Of a DNA stretch of 64,000 nucleotides, positions 1 through 8,556 are shown piece after piece. The translations under genes were made by a program, and so were the position numbers. This stretch comes from Pseudomonas eucalypticola. GTDB taxonomy: Bacteria; Pseudomonadota; Gammaproteobacteria; Pseudomonadales; Pseudomonadaceae. The notes under the pieces are model-generated. The model was given only the letters and a program-made list of their open reading frames with translations. It was not told the DNA's origin and did no database searches. The stretch spans positions 1,768,501 to 1,832,500 of the forward strand of contig NZ_CP056030.1 in assembly GCF_013374995.1 (NCBI RefSeq), given 5' to 3'. Every line of letters begins with the position of its first letter. Position 1 is the stretch's first letter.

Positions 1-108
1 GTGGGCGTGCTGGCACCGGACGAACTGGAAAATCTGGAACGAATCTTAACCAAAGTATTGCTGGCGGCAGGGGACACCCTCACCGCCTTGCGGGTAGGTG
101 CTAAATGA
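1..108 (+). CDS. C-terminal fragment of a probable MarR-family regulator
   Basis: The window opens inside a reading frame that runs 35 codons to a TGA at 106-108. The residues visible (LAPDELENLERILTKVL and following) resemble the last helix of MarR/EmrR-type regulators, which pack the dimerisation domain. The stop overlaps the ATG of the outer-membrane factor gene (ATGA), so the two are translationally coupled. A MarR repressor as first gene of an emrAB operon is a common arrangement and supports the call. The DNA-binding part lies outside the window, so the family is inferred from the tail and context only. Confidence 0.55.
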   Translation: MGVLAPDELENLERILTKVLLAAGDTLTALRVGAK

Positions 109-1580
109 GCGGCAATTCTTTACGCAACCGGTTCAGCCTGGTGTTCCTGGCCATGAGCCTGGCCGGCTGCGCCAATTTCCACGGCCTCGATACCTCGGGC
201 GTCGCCACTGATGCAAAAACCCTTCACGCCGACGCCACGCTCAAGGGCGTGACCCTGTCGCCGGCCGCATGGCCGCGGGCCGATTGGTGGAAGAGCCTGG
301 GCGATGACCAGCTCGACGGCCTGATTCGCGAAGCATTGCGCGACAGCCCCGACATGCAGGTGGCCGCGGCCCGTGCCCACCAGGCCGACGCCGCCGCTTA
401 CGCCGCCGATGCCGCGCGCATGCCCACCCTGGATGCCCAGGCCGGCGTGACCCGCGAGCGCCTGCCCAAAGTGCAGGACCCGCAAGGCATCGGCGGCCTG
501 TATGCCACCGTGCGCCAGGCGGACCTGTCGTTCAACTACAACTTCGACCTGTGGGGCGGTCAACGTGACGCCTGGGAAGCGGCCCTGGGCCAGGCCCGTG
601 CCGCCGAAGTGGACCGCCAGGCCGCGGCCTTGACCCTGGCCGCCGACGTCGCCCGTGCCTACAGCAACCTGGGCCAGGCCTACATCATGTACGACCTGGC
701 CCAGGACGACCTCAAGCGCACCCAGCAGATGCTCGAACTGGGCCAGCGACGCCTGACGGCGGGTATCGACAGCGACTATCAGTTCCAGCAAACCGAAAGC
801 CTGGCCGCCAGCTCCCAGGCGTCGGCCGAAGACGCCAGCAAGCGCTTGCAGAGCGCCAAGATCGCCCTGGCCGTGCTGCTGGGCAAAGGTCCGGACCGGG
901 CTAACGACATCGCTCGCCCCAAGGTGTTGCAACCTGCCGCCGTGGCGTTGCCATCGGTGCTGCCCGCCGAACTGCTGGGCCGTCGCCCCGACCTGGTGGC
1001 TGCCCGCTGGCGCGTGGAAGCGGCGAGCAAGGACGTTGCCGCGAGCAAGACGCGGTTCTACCCCAACCTCAACCTGAGCGCCGCCGCCGGCACCCAGTCG
1101 CTGTTGGGTGATGCCCTGTTCGGCAGCGCCAGCAAGTTCTTCAACATCGCCCCCACGGTGTCGCTGCCGATCTTCGACGGCGGCCGCCTGCGCGCCAGCC
1201 TCGACGCCACCGACGCCGACTACGACCTGGCCGTGGCGCAGTACAACAAGAGCCTGGTGAAGGCCCTCGGCGATGTCAGCGATGCGATCAACCAATTGCA
1301 CGCCATCGACCTGCAGATCAAGGCCCAGCAGCGCGCGGCCAGCATCGCCAAGCAGTCCTTCGACACCGGCACCCTGCGCTATGGCTCGGGTATCGGCAAC
1401 TACGTGGACGTGCTGACCATCGAACAGCAACTGCTGCAGGCACAACGACAACTGGCCAGTCTCAACGCCGAACAGATCGACCTGTCGATCCAGTTGATGC
1501 AGGCCCTGGGCGGTGGTTATCAGGGTGAAGACGTCGCCCAGGCCGCCACCCCTTCCGCACACGCAACGCAGACTGAATAA
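105..1580 (+). CDS. Outer-membrane factor lipoprotein of a tripartite efflux pump (NodT/OprM-type)
   Basis: A 491-residue TolC-like channel protein that would connect the EmrA adaptor to the cell exterior. The N-terminus is a lipoprotein signal peptide with lipobox LAGC (acylated Cys22). Two tandem OEP repeats follow, the first with a PRADWWKSLGDDQLDGLI-type entry and the second with LPAELLGRRPDLVAARWRVE near residue 295, both typical of the RND/EmrAB outer-membrane factors. It starts on an ATG overlapping the preceding stop and is followed 14 bp later by emrA. Having its own outer-membrane factor inside an emrAB operon is usual in Pseudomonas and Burkholderia but not in E. coli. The substrate cannot be told from sequence. 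Confidence 0.93.
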   Translation: MSGNSLRNRFSLVFLAMSLAGCANFHGLDTSGVATDAKTLHADATLKGVTLSPAAWPRADWWKSLGDDQLDGLIREALRDSPDMQVAAARAHQADAAAYAADAARMPTLDAQAGVTRERLPKVQDPQGIGGLYATVRQADLSFNYNFDLWGGQRDAWEAALGQARAAEVDRQAAALTLAADVARAYSNLGQAYIMYDLAQDDLKRTQQMLELGQRRLTAGIDSDYQFQQTESLAASSQASAEDASKRLQSAKIALAVLLGKGPDRANDIARPKVLQPAAVALPSVLPAELLGRRPDLVAARWRVEAASKDVAASKTRFYPNLNLSAAAGTQSLLGDALFGSASKFFNIAPTVSLPIFDGGRLRASLDATDADYDLAVAQYNKSLVKALGDVSDAINQLHAIDLQIKAQQRAASIAKQSFDTGTLRYGSGIGNYVDVLTIEQQLLQAQRQLASLNAEQIDLSIQLMQALGGGYQGEDVAQAATPSAHATQTE

Positions 1581-1594
1581 GCAAGGTATCTGTC

Positions 1595-2812
1595 ATGGCT
1601 ACTGCCTCCGCTACACATGCACCGGACAAGGCTCCGCAATCGGACACCCCCAACGCCGGCAACCCGCGCAAGCGCAAAGTACTGCTGTTCCTTCTGTTGC
1701 TGGTGGTGATCCTGGGTGGCCTCGGCGTATGGGGCTGGTACGAATTGTACGGCCGCTGGAATGAAAGCACCGACGACGCCTATGTGAATGGCAACGTGGT
1801 GGAAATCACCCCGCTGGTCACCGGGACCGTCACCAGCATCGGTGCCGATGACGGTGACCTGGTGCATGCCGGGCAAGTGCTGCTGGAGTTCGACCCGGCC
1901 GACGCCAAGGTCAACCTGCAAAGCGCTCAGGCCAACCTGGCCAAGGCCGTGCGCCAGGTGCGCGGCCTGTACAGCAACGTCGACGGCGCCAAGGCGCAGT
2001 TGCTGTCGCGCCAGACCGACCTGAAGAAGGCCCAGGACAACTACGACCGCCGTCGTACCCTGGCCGCCGGCGGGGCGATTTCCCAGGAAGAGCTGTCCCA
2101 TGCCCGTGACGACCTGAACGCCGCCCAGGCCGCGGTCGCCAACGCTCAGCAAGCCCTGAAGAGCAATACCGCCCTGGTGGATGACACCACCGTGGCCACC
2201 CACCCCGAAGTGATGGCTGCCGCGGCGCAACTGCGCCAGGCCTACCTGGCCAATGCCCGCACCACGCTGATCGCGCCGGTGACCGGCTACGTGGCCAAGC
2301 GTACCGTGCAACTGGGCCAGCGTATCCAGCCAGGGACCGCGACCATGGCGGTCATTCCCCTGGATCAGGTGTGGATCGACGCCAACTTCAAGGAAACCCA
2401 GCTGAGCAAGATGCGCATCGGCCAGCCGGTGGATATCACCGCCGACCTGTATGGCAGCGACGTCAAGTTCCGCGGCACCGTGGACAGCCTCGGCGCCGGT
2501 ACCGGCAGTGCCTTTGCGTTGCTGCCCGCGCAGAACGCCACCGGTAACTGGATCAAGATCGTTCAGCGGGTGCCGGTGCGTATCCACCTCAACCCCGACG
2601 AACTCAGCCAGCACCCGCTGCGCATCGGCCTGTCCACCGTGGTCGATGTCAACCTGCACGACCAGAGCGGCCCGGTACTGGCCCAGCAGCCGCCGCAGAA
2701 AGCGTCGTTCAGCACCCAGGTCTACGACCGCCAACTGGGTGAGGCCGATGAGATGATCAGCCGCCTGATCCACGACAACAGCGTCGGCGCCGGCAATACC
2801 GCCCAACGTTGA
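1595..2812 (+). CDS. emrA: EmrA/HlyD-family periplasmic adaptor
   Basis: Membrane-fusion protein of 405 residues. A cytoplasmic N-tail rich in Pro, Asn and Lys is followed by one transmembrane helix at about residues 29-48. Next comes the barrel-sandwich/lipoyl half starting at STDDAYVNGNVVEITP, a long alpha-helical hairpin around residues 110-205, and the second lipoyl half with TLIAPVTGYVAKRTVQ. These are the standard EmrA features. It bridges the inner-membrane EmrB and the outer-membrane factor encoded just upstream. A strong perfect hairpin lies between this gene and emrB, so expression of the third gene may be tuned separately. Confidence 0.93.
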   Translation: MATASATHAPDKAPQSDTPNAGNPRKRKVLLFLLLLVVILGGLGVWGWYELYGRWNESTDDAYVNGNVVEITPLVTGTVTSIGADDGDLVHAGQVLLEFDPADAKVNLQSAQANLAKAVRQVRGLYSNVDGAKAQLLSRQTDLKKAQDNYDRRRTLAAGGAISQEELSHARDDLNAAQAAVANAQQALKSNTALVDDTTVATHPEVMAAAAQLRQAYLANARTTLIAPVTGYVAKRTVQLGQRIQPGTATMAVIPLDQVWIDANFKETQLSKMRIGQPVDITADLYGSDVKFRGTVDSLGAGTGSAFALLPAQNATGNWIKIVQRVPVRIHLNPDELSQHPLRIGLSTVVDVNLHDQSGPVLAQQPPQKASFSTQVYDRQLGEADEMISRLIHDNSVGAGNTAQR

Positions 2813-2825
2813 TTCGCCAATCCGC

Positions 2826-2851
2826 AGGCCCGGGGCGCAAGCCCCGGGCCT
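2826..2851 (+). terminator. Perfect 11-bp hairpin with GCAA tetraloop between emrA and emrB
   Basis: Inverted arms at 2826-2836 and 2841-2851 pair without mismatch around a GCAA (GNRA) loop, and TGACTGACTTCTTTTCC follows. It lies 14 bp after the emrA stop and 27 bp before the emrB ATG. It resembles a leaky intrinsic terminator or an RNA-stabilising/processing element inside an operon. There is no clean U-tract, so full termination is doubtful. Confidence 0.6.
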
Positions 2852-2878
2852 GACTGACTTCTTTTCCGGGGATTTGCG

Positions 2879-4405
2879 ATGAGCAACGCTTCCTTCAAGC
2901 CGCCCAGCCTGCTGCTCAGCACCATCGGCCTGTCGCTGGCGACTTTCATGCAGGTGCTCGACACCACCATCGCCAACGTGGCGCTGCCGACCATTTCCGG
3001 CAACCTGGGGGTCAGCTCCGAGCAGGGCACCTGGGTCATCACCTCGTTCGCGGTGAGCAACGCCATTGCCTTGCCACTGACCGGTTGGTTGAGCCGACGC
3101 TTCGGCGAGGTGAAGCTGTTCCTGTGGGCCACCATCCTGTTCGTGCTGGCGTCGTTCCTGTGCGGTATTTCCACCTCGATGCCAGAACTGGTGGGCTTCC
3201 GCGTGCTCCAGGGCGTGGTGGCCGGGCCACTGTACCCCATGACCCAGACATTGCTGATCGCGGTGTACCCGCCGGCGAAGAGGGGGATGGCACTGGCACT
3301 GCTGGCCATGGTGACGGTAGTGGCCCCCATTGCCGGCCCGATTCTGGGGGGCTGGATCACCGACAGCTACAGCTGGCCGTGGATCTTCTTCATCAACGTG
3401 CCGATCGGTATCTTCGCCTGCCTGGTGGTGCGCCAGCAGCTGGCGGCGCGGCCGGTGGTCACCAGCCGCCAGCCCATGGACTACGTGGGCCTGATTGCCT
3501 TGATCATCGGGGTCGGGGCGTTGCAGATCGTGCTCGACAAGGGCAACGACGCTGACTGGTTCGAGTCCAACTTCATCATTATCGGCGCAGTGATATCGGC
3601 CATTGCCCTGGCGTTCTTCGTGATCTGGGAGCTGACCGACGAGCACCCGGTGGTGAACCTGAAGCTGTTCAAGTACCGCAACTTCCGTTTCGGCACCATT
3701 GTGCTGATATTGGGTTATTCCGGGTTCTTCGGCATCAACCTGATCCTGCCCCAGTGGTTGCAGACGCAGTTGGGCTACACCGCCACCTGGGCGGGCCTGG
3801 CGGTGGCGCCGCTGGGCATACTGCCGGTGCTGATGTCGCCGTTCGTGGGCAAATACGCCACCCGGTTCGACCTGCGGATTCTCGCGGGGCTGGCGTTCCT
3901 GGCCATCGGCACCAGTTGCTTCATGCGGGCGGGCTTCACCAATGAGGTGGACTTCAACCATGTGGCGCTGGTGCAGATGTTCATGGGTATCGGGGTGGCG
4001 CTGTTCTTCATGCCGACCTTGACCATCCTGCTCTCGGACCTGCCGCCCGCGCAGATCGCCGACGGCTCGGGCCTGGCGACCTTTCTGCGGACCCTGGGCG
4101 GCAGCTTCGCCGCCTCGCTGACCACCTGGATCTGGATTCGCCGGGCGGACCAGCACCATGCCTACCTGACGGAAAGCATCACGCCGTACGACCCGGCGAC
4201 CCAGCATGCGATTCAGCAGATGGGCGGGGCGGGGCTCAAGACCTATCAGCAGTTGGATGGGATTGTCGAGGCGCAGGCCTACATGCTTTCCACCGTCGAT
4301 TACTTCACGCTGCTGGGCTGGATGTTCATGGGCTTGATTCTGATCGTCTGGCTGGCCAAGCCGCCGTTCAGCGCCAAGGCCGGGCCGGAAGCCGCGGGCC
4401 ACTGA
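2879..4405 (+). CDS. emrB: EmrB/QacA-type DHA2 drug:proton antiporter
   Basis: A 508-residue, 14-helix major facilitator protein of the inner membrane. It carries the DHA2 signature motif in helix 1 (QVLDTTIANVALPTISG, near residue 25), the helix 2-3 loop motif GWLSRRFGEVK, and the antiporter motif C region in helix 5 (VAPIAGPILGGWITD). It uses the proton gradient to export hydrophobic compounds through EmrA and the outer-membrane factor. An ATG preceded by GGGGATTTGCG sets the start. Its 3' end faces the convergent GntR-type regulator with a hairpin between them. Confidence 0.95.
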   Translation: MSNASFKPPSLLLSTIGLSLATFMQVLDTTIANVALPTISGNLGVSSEQGTWVITSFAVSNAIALPLTGWLSRRFGEVKLFLWATILFVLASFLCGISTSMPELVGFRVLQGVVAGPLYPMTQTLLIAVYPPAKRGMALALLAMVTVVAPIAGPILGGWITDSYSWPWIFFINVPIGIFACLVVRQQLAARPVVTSRQPMDYVGLIALIIGVGALQIVLDKGNDADWFESNFIIIGAVISAIALAFFVIWELTDEHPVVNLKLFKYRNFRFGTIVLILGYSGFFGINLILPQWLQTQLGYTATWAGLAVAPLGILPVLMSPFVGKYATRFDLRILAGLAFLAIGTSCFMRAGFTNEVDFNHVALVQMFMGIGVALFFMPTLTILLSDLPPAQIADGSGLATFLRTLGGSFAASLTTWIWIRRADQHHAYLTESITPYDPATQHAIQQMGGAGLKTYQQLDGIVEAQAYMLSTVDYFTLLGWMFMGLILIVWLAKPPFSAKAGPEAAGH

Positions 4406-4413
4406 CGATTCGC

Positions 4414-4444
4414 CCCCCCTGCGGCCGCTGGCTTGCCAGGGGGG
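4414..4444. terminator. Convergent-gene hairpin between emrB and the GntR regulator
   Basis: Arms CCCCCCTG (4414-4421) and CAGGGGGG (4437-4444) form an 8-bp stem around a 15-nt loop. It fills almost the whole 39-bp space between two converging genes and could end both transcripts, although no T-run is present. Confidence 0.45.
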
Positions 4445-5167
4445 TCAGAAGGTCAGTGCTGAGCCCAGTACCATCCCCAGCGCGTTGCGTGCATCGTCCA
4501 GTTGCACCAGCGTGGCCTGGCGGGCCGCCAGGGCATCACGGTTCTCGATCGCCGTGAGGATCGCCTTGTGCCGCGGCATCGCCAGTTCATGCAGGTTGGG
4601 CCGCTGGTTGGAGTGTTTCAATGCCTCGCGCAGCGCCAGCGCCAGCATGTTGCACAGGTGGGCCAGCAGGTCGTTGTGGGTGGCTTCGGCGATGCGGCTG
4701 TGAAAGTCCAGGTCCGGCTGCAACAGCGCTTCGGGCGTGGGCGCCGCTTCCATGCGCCCATAGGCTTCGCCGATCGCCGCGATATCCTCGGCCGTGGCGT
4801 GCTGCGCCGCCAGGGCCGCGGCGGCCGGCTCGATGATTGCCCGTACGCTGGTCAACAGCGCGAAGAATTCGTTCTGCGGGCTGCTTTGCATCAGCCAGTG
4901 CAGCACGTCAGGGTCCAGCAGGTGCCAGTCGCGTCGGCCCTTGACCACCGTCCCCACCCGCGGCTTGGAATACACCAGGCCCTTGGCCACCAGCACGCGG
5001 GTCGCCTCGCGCAGCACCGGCCGACTGACCGCATATTCCTCGCACAACAGCGCCTCGGCGGGCAGCTTGTCATCGGGCTTCAGCCGCCCGGAAACGATCT
5101 GCATGCCGATGTCCTGGACGATGCGCGCGTGCATGCTTTTGCGGTCGGAGGGTTTGCGGTAGTCCAT
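4445..5167 (-). CDS. GntR-family (FadR/FCD subfamily) transcription regulator of the pentonate locus
   Basis: A 240-residue regulator. The N-terminal winged helix-turn-helix (about residues 12-78) contains LPAEALLCEEYAVSRPVLREATRVL, and VYSKPRVGTVV forms the wing. The C-terminal all-helical FCD ligand domain (about 95-225) has the metal-site pattern with D-F-H-S near 150, N-x-x-x-H and RHKAIL near 200. FCD regulators usually bind sugar acids or other organic acids as effector. It is the closest regulator to the dehydratase and transporter genes, and the divergent promoter contains a site fitting FCD operators. A role as repressor of pentonate catabolism is therefore likely but inferred. Confidence 0.88.
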   Translation of the reverse strand: MDYRKPSDRKSMHARIVQDIGMQIVSGRLKPDDKLPAEALLCEEYAVSRPVLREATRVLVAKGLVYSKPRVGTVVKGRRDWHLLDPDVLHWLMQSSPQNEFFALLTSVRAIIEPAAAALAAQHATAEDIAAIGEAYGRMEAAPTPEALLQPDLDFHSRIAEATHNDLLAHLCNMLALALREALKHSNQRPNLHELAMPRHKAILTAIENRDALAARQATLVQLDDARNALGMVLGSALTF

Positions 5168-5210
5168 GGGGTGGGTGGGGGTCCTGAGCGGTGATGGGGG
5201 CGATCATAGC

Positions 5211-5223
5211 ATTGCCTGGCAAT
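5211..5223. promoter_or_regulatory. 13-bp palindrome upstream of the GntR-type gene
   Basis: ATTGCC-T-GGCAAT is a perfect inverted repeat 43 bp before the regulator start codon, between that gene and the end of the dehydratase gene. Its position suits an autoregulatory operator, but it does not match the TNGTNNNACNA pattern of FCD regulators, so the binder is unknown. Confidence 0.3.
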
Positions 5224-5276
5224 AGCACCCCACTGGTGAGTGTGCGGCGCCTGGCGGCGCCGCCTCCCCAGGCGCG

Positions 5277-7016
5277 CTAGTGCGAATGCCGTGGCACCTC
5301 CGCCCCTCGGCAGCCTACCAGGAAGTCAAAGTCACAGCCCTGGTCGGCCTGCATCACATGGTCCACATACAGTTGCCGGTAGCCCCCGGCCAGCAGGTTG
5401 TTCACCGGCGCCTGCCAGTCCGCCAGCCGCGCCGCCAGCTCCGCCTCGCTGATGTCCAGGTGCAGGCGCCCGGTGCTGCAGTCCAGTTCGATGTAGTCAC
5501 CTTCCTTCACCGCCGCCAACGGGCCGCCGGCCGCCGCTTCGGGGGCGACGTGCAGCACCACGGTGCCGTAGGCGGTGCCGCTCATGCGGGCGTCGGAGAT
5601 ACGCACCATGTCGGTCACGCCCTGGGCCAGCAGCTTGGCCGGCAGGCCCATGTTGCCGACTTCAGCCATGCCCGGGTAACCCTTGGGGCCGCAGTTTTTC
5701 ATCACCAGGATGGAGTCGGCGTCCACGTCCAATTCCGGGTCGTTGATGCGCGCCTTGTACTGGTCGAAGTTCTCGAACACCACGGCACGGCCGCGGTGTT
5801 TCATCAGGGCCGGGGTGGCCGCGGAAGGCTTGAGCACCGCGCCCAGGGGCGCGAGGTTGCCGCGCAGCACACAGATGCCGCCGTCGGCCACCAAGGGGTT
5901 GTCGATGGCGCGGATGACTTCGTCGTCTCCGTAGATGGGCGAGTTGCGCACGTTGTCCCACAGGCTCTTGCCGTTGACGGTGAGGGCTTCGGGGTGGGGG
6001 ATCAGGTTGTTCTCGCCCAGCCGGCGCAGTACAGCGGGCAGGCCGCCGGCATAGTAGAACTCCTCCATCAGGAAGCGCCCGGACGGTTGCAAGTCCACCA
6101 GGGTGGGGGTGCCGCGGCCGATGCGGGTCCAGTCGTCCAGTTCCAGGTCCACGCCAATGCGCCCGGCGATGGCTTTCAAGTGGATGACGGCATTGGTCGA
6201 GCCCCCGATGGCCGCGTTGACGCGGATGGCGTTTTCGAAGGCCTGGCGGGTGAGGATCTTCGACAGGCGCAGGTCTTCCTTGACCATCTCCACCGCGCGC
6301 ATGCCGGACATGTGCGCCAGCACGTAGCGGCGCGAGTCCACGGCGGGAATGGCGGCGTTGTGGGGCAGGGAGGTGCCCAGGGCTTCGGCCATGCAGGCCA
6401 TGGTCGAGGCGGTGCCCATGGTGTTGCAGGTACCGGCCGAGCGCGACATGCCGGCTTCGGCCGAGAGGAATTCATCCAGGCTGATCTGCCCGGCTTTCAG
6501 CGATTCATGCATTTGCCAGACGATGGTGCCGGCGCCGATGTCGCGGCCCTTGTGCTTGCCGTTGAGCATCGGCCCACCCGTGACGACGATGGCCGGCACA
6601 TCGCAACTGGCAGCGCCCATCAGCAGGGCCGGGGTGGTCTTGTCACAGCCAGTGAGCAACACCACGCCGTCGATGGGGTTGCCGCGGATGGCTTCCTCCA
6701 CGTCCATGCTTGCCAGGTTGCGGGTGAGCATGGCAGTGGGGCGCAGGTTCGACTCGCCATTGGAGAACACCGGGAACTCCACCGGAAAGCCGCCGGCCTC
6801 CAGCACGCCACGCTTGACGTGTTCGGCGATGGTGCGGAAGTGGGCGTTGCAGGGGGTCAGCTCCGACCAGGTGTTACAGATACCGATGATCGGCTTGCCA
6901 TGAAATTGATGGTCGGCGATGCCCTGGTTCTTCATCCAGCTGCGGTACATGAAGCCGTTCTTGTCGGCAGTGCCGAACCACTGGGCCGAGCGCAGGGTAG
7001 GTTTCTTATCAGACAT
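5277..7016 (-). CDS. Pentonate dehydratase of the IlvD/Edd family (L-arabinonate/D-xylonate dehydratase type)
   Basis: A 579-residue Fe-S dehydratase that would remove water from a C5 sugar acid to give the 2-keto-3-deoxy acid. The family hallmarks are present: GICNTWSELTPCNAHFR near residues 45-61, LLTGCDKTTPA near 121-130 and SAGTCNTMGTAST near 193-205. C56, C124 and C197 sit where the [2Fe-2S] ligands of characterised L-arabinonate and D-xylonate dehydratases lie. The length and the SRSAGTCNTMGTA form separate it from dihydroxy-acid dehydratase and phosphogluconate dehydratase. It is transcribed divergently from the transporter/AraD1/semialdehyde-dehydrogenase operon that would complete the route to 2-oxoglutarate. 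Whether arabinonate or xylonate is preferred cannot be told. Confidence 0.9.
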   Translation of the reverse strand: MSDKKPTLRSAQWFGTADKNGFMYRSWMKNQGIADHQFHGKPIIGICNTWSELTPCNAHFRTIAEHVKRGVLEAGGFPVEFPVFSNGESNLRPTAMLTRNLASMDVEEAIRGNPIDGVVLLTGCDKTTPALLMGAASCDVPAIVVTGGPMLNGKHKGRDIGAGTIVWQMHESLKAGQISLDEFLSAEAGMSRSAGTCNTMGTASTMACMAEALGTSLPHNAAIPAVDSRRYVLAHMSGMRAVEMVKEDLRLSKILTRQAFENAIRVNAAIGGSTNAVIHLKAIAGRIGVDLELDDWTRIGRGTPTLVDLQPSGRFLMEEFYYAGGLPAVLRRLGENNLIPHPEALTVNGKSLWDNVRNSPIYGDDEVIRAIDNPLVADGGICVLRGNLAPLGAVLKPSAATPALMKHRGRAVVFENFDQYKARINDPELDVDADSILVMKNCGPKGYPGMAEVGNMGLPAKLLAQGVTDMVRISDARMSGTAYGTVVLHVAPEAAAGGPLAAVKEGDYIELDCSTGRLHLDISEAELAARLADWQAPVNNLLAGGYRQLYVDHVMQADQGCDFDFLVGCRGAEVPRHSH

Positions 7017-7104
7017 GGGAGTTCTCTTATTGTAAGACTTAATGGCGGCGCTGATAGGTAAAATAGGCCTAAACGCTCGGCTTGTGAAGCCGTTGTCGGT
7101 TAAA

Positions 7105-7115
7105 TAGTAATACTA
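7105..7115. promoter_or_regulatory. Candidate FCD-regulator operator in the divergent promoter
   Basis: TAGTAATACTA, inside the 13-bp perfect palindrome ATAGTAATACTAT (7104-7116), fits the TNGTNNNACNA consensus reported for FadR/FCD-subfamily GntR regulators. It lies in the 187-bp space between the dehydratase and the first MFS gene, 88 bp from each start region, where one bound protein could control both directions. Confidence 0.6.
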
Positions 7116-7203
7116 TATAGTCGGTCGCAACGGAGGACGAACAGCCGCCCCGCGCGCCTGACGATCCCCATTTCCATAACAAGAACAATTGGAGACCGTT
7201 GCC

Positions 7204-8535
7204 ATGAGCGAAGAACTTCGCCTGGTCAGGCGTATCACCCTCAAGCTGATCCCCTTCCTGATCCTGCTGTACCTGGTGGCCTACGTGGACCGCTCTGCCG
7301 TGGGCTTCGCCAAGCTGCACATGGGCAGTGACGTGGGCATCGGTGATGCGGCCTACGGCATGGGCGCGGGGCTGTTCTTCATCGGCTACTTCCTCTTGGA
7401 AATTCCCAGCAACCTGCTGCTGTCGCGCTTTGGCGCGCGACGCTGGTTCGCGCGCATCATGATTACCTGGGGTGCCATCACCATCGGCATGGCATTCGTG
7501 CAGGGGCCCAACAGCTTCTACGTGATGCGCTTTCTGCTGGGGGCCGCTGAGGCGGGCTTCTTCCCTGGCGTGTTGTACTACATCACCCAGTGGTTCCCGG
7601 TGCGCCACCGGGGCAAGATCCTCGGCCTGTTCATCCTCTCCCAGCCCATCGCCATGATGATCACAGGCCCCGTGTCCGGTGGCCTGTTGGGCATGGACGG
7701 CGTCCTCGGGCTCCACGGCTGGCAGTGGCTGTTCATCGCCATCGGCACCCCGGCCATCCTGCTGACCTGGCCGGTGCTGCGCTGGCTGCCGGATGGCCCT
7801 GCGCACGTGGCGTGGATGACCGACGTGGAAAAAGGCTGGTTGGCCGGTGAGCTGAAAAAGGACCTGGAGGTATACGGCCAGACCCGCCACGGCAACCCGT
7901 TGCACGCGCTCAAGGACTACCGGGTGCTGCTGCTGGCGCTGTTCTACTTGCCCGTGACCCTCAGCATCTATGGCCTGGGCCTGTGGTTGCCGACCCTGAT
8001 CAAACAGTTCGGCGGCAGTGACCTGGTGACCGGTTTCGTCTCGGCGGTGCCGTACATCTTCGGCATCGTCGGCCTGCTGATCGTGCCGCGCAGCTCCGAC
8101 CGCCTCAATGACCGCTATGGCCACCTGGCCGTGCTGTATGTGCTGGGCGCGGCAGGGCTGTTCTTCAGTGCCTGGCTGAGCGTGCCGGTGCTGCAACTGG
8201 CGGCGCTGTCGCTGGTGGCCTTCTCGCTGTTTTCCTGCACGGCGGTGTTCTGGACCCTGCCGGGCCGTTTCTTCGCCGGTGCCAGTGCTGCTGCCGGGAT
8301 TGCCCTGATCAACTCGGTGGGCAACCTGGGCGGCTACATCGGCCCGTTCGTCATCGGTGCGCTCAAGGAGTACACCGGCAACCTGGCCAGCGGCCTGTAT
8401 TTCCTCACTGGCGTGATGCTCTTCGGCCTGCTGCTGACCGGCGTCGTCTACCGCTTGCTGGAGCGCCGCCATGCGCTGCCGGCCGAGCAGTTCGCTGCCA
8501 GTGCCCGCAGCGCGCAACCCAGCGCGCGTACCTGA
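7204..8535 (+). CDS. MFS transporter of the anion:cation symporter family (sugar-acid uptake)
   Basis: A 443-residue, 12-helix permease. The ACS-family marks are YVDRSAVGFAKLHM in helix 1 and GYFLLEIPSNLLLSRFGARRW between helices 2 and 3. Relatives carry glucarate, galactonate, tartrate or phthalate with protons. The start is ATG 7204, with GGAG 11 bp before it; an in-frame TTG 15 bp upstream is less likely. It heads the operon with the AraD1-type dehydratase, so a pentonate is the expected cargo. Confidence 0.88.
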   Translation: MSEELRLVRRITLKLIPFLILLYLVAYVDRSAVGFAKLHMGSDVGIGDAAYGMGAGLFFIGYFLLEIPSNLLLSRFGARRWFARIMITWGAITIGMAFVQGPNSFYVMRFLLGAAEAGFFPGVLYYITQWFPVRHRGKILGLFILSQPIAMMITGPVSGGLLGMDGVLGLHGWQWLFIAIGTPAILLTWPVLRWLPDGPAHVAWMTDVEKGWLAGELKKDLEVYGQTRHGNPLHALKDYRVLLLALFYLPVTLSIYGLGLWLPTLIKQFGGSDLVTGFVSAVPYIFGIVGLLIVPRSSDRLNDRYGHLAVLYVLGAAGLFFSAWLSVPVLQLAALSLVAFSLFSCTAVFWTLPGRFFAGASAAAGIALINSVGNLGGYIGPFVIGALKEYTGNLASGLYFLTGVMLFGLLLTGVVYRLLERRHALPAEQFAASARSAQPSART

Positions 8536-8556
8536 TCAAACAAGGGAGTTTTCACC

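Noticed and set aside
1520..4402. Very long minus-strand open frame (960 codons) across the efflux genes
   Set aside because: It mirrors emrA and emrB on the other strand, is rich in His, Gln, Arg and Gly, and has no domain; a typical shadow in high-GC DNA.
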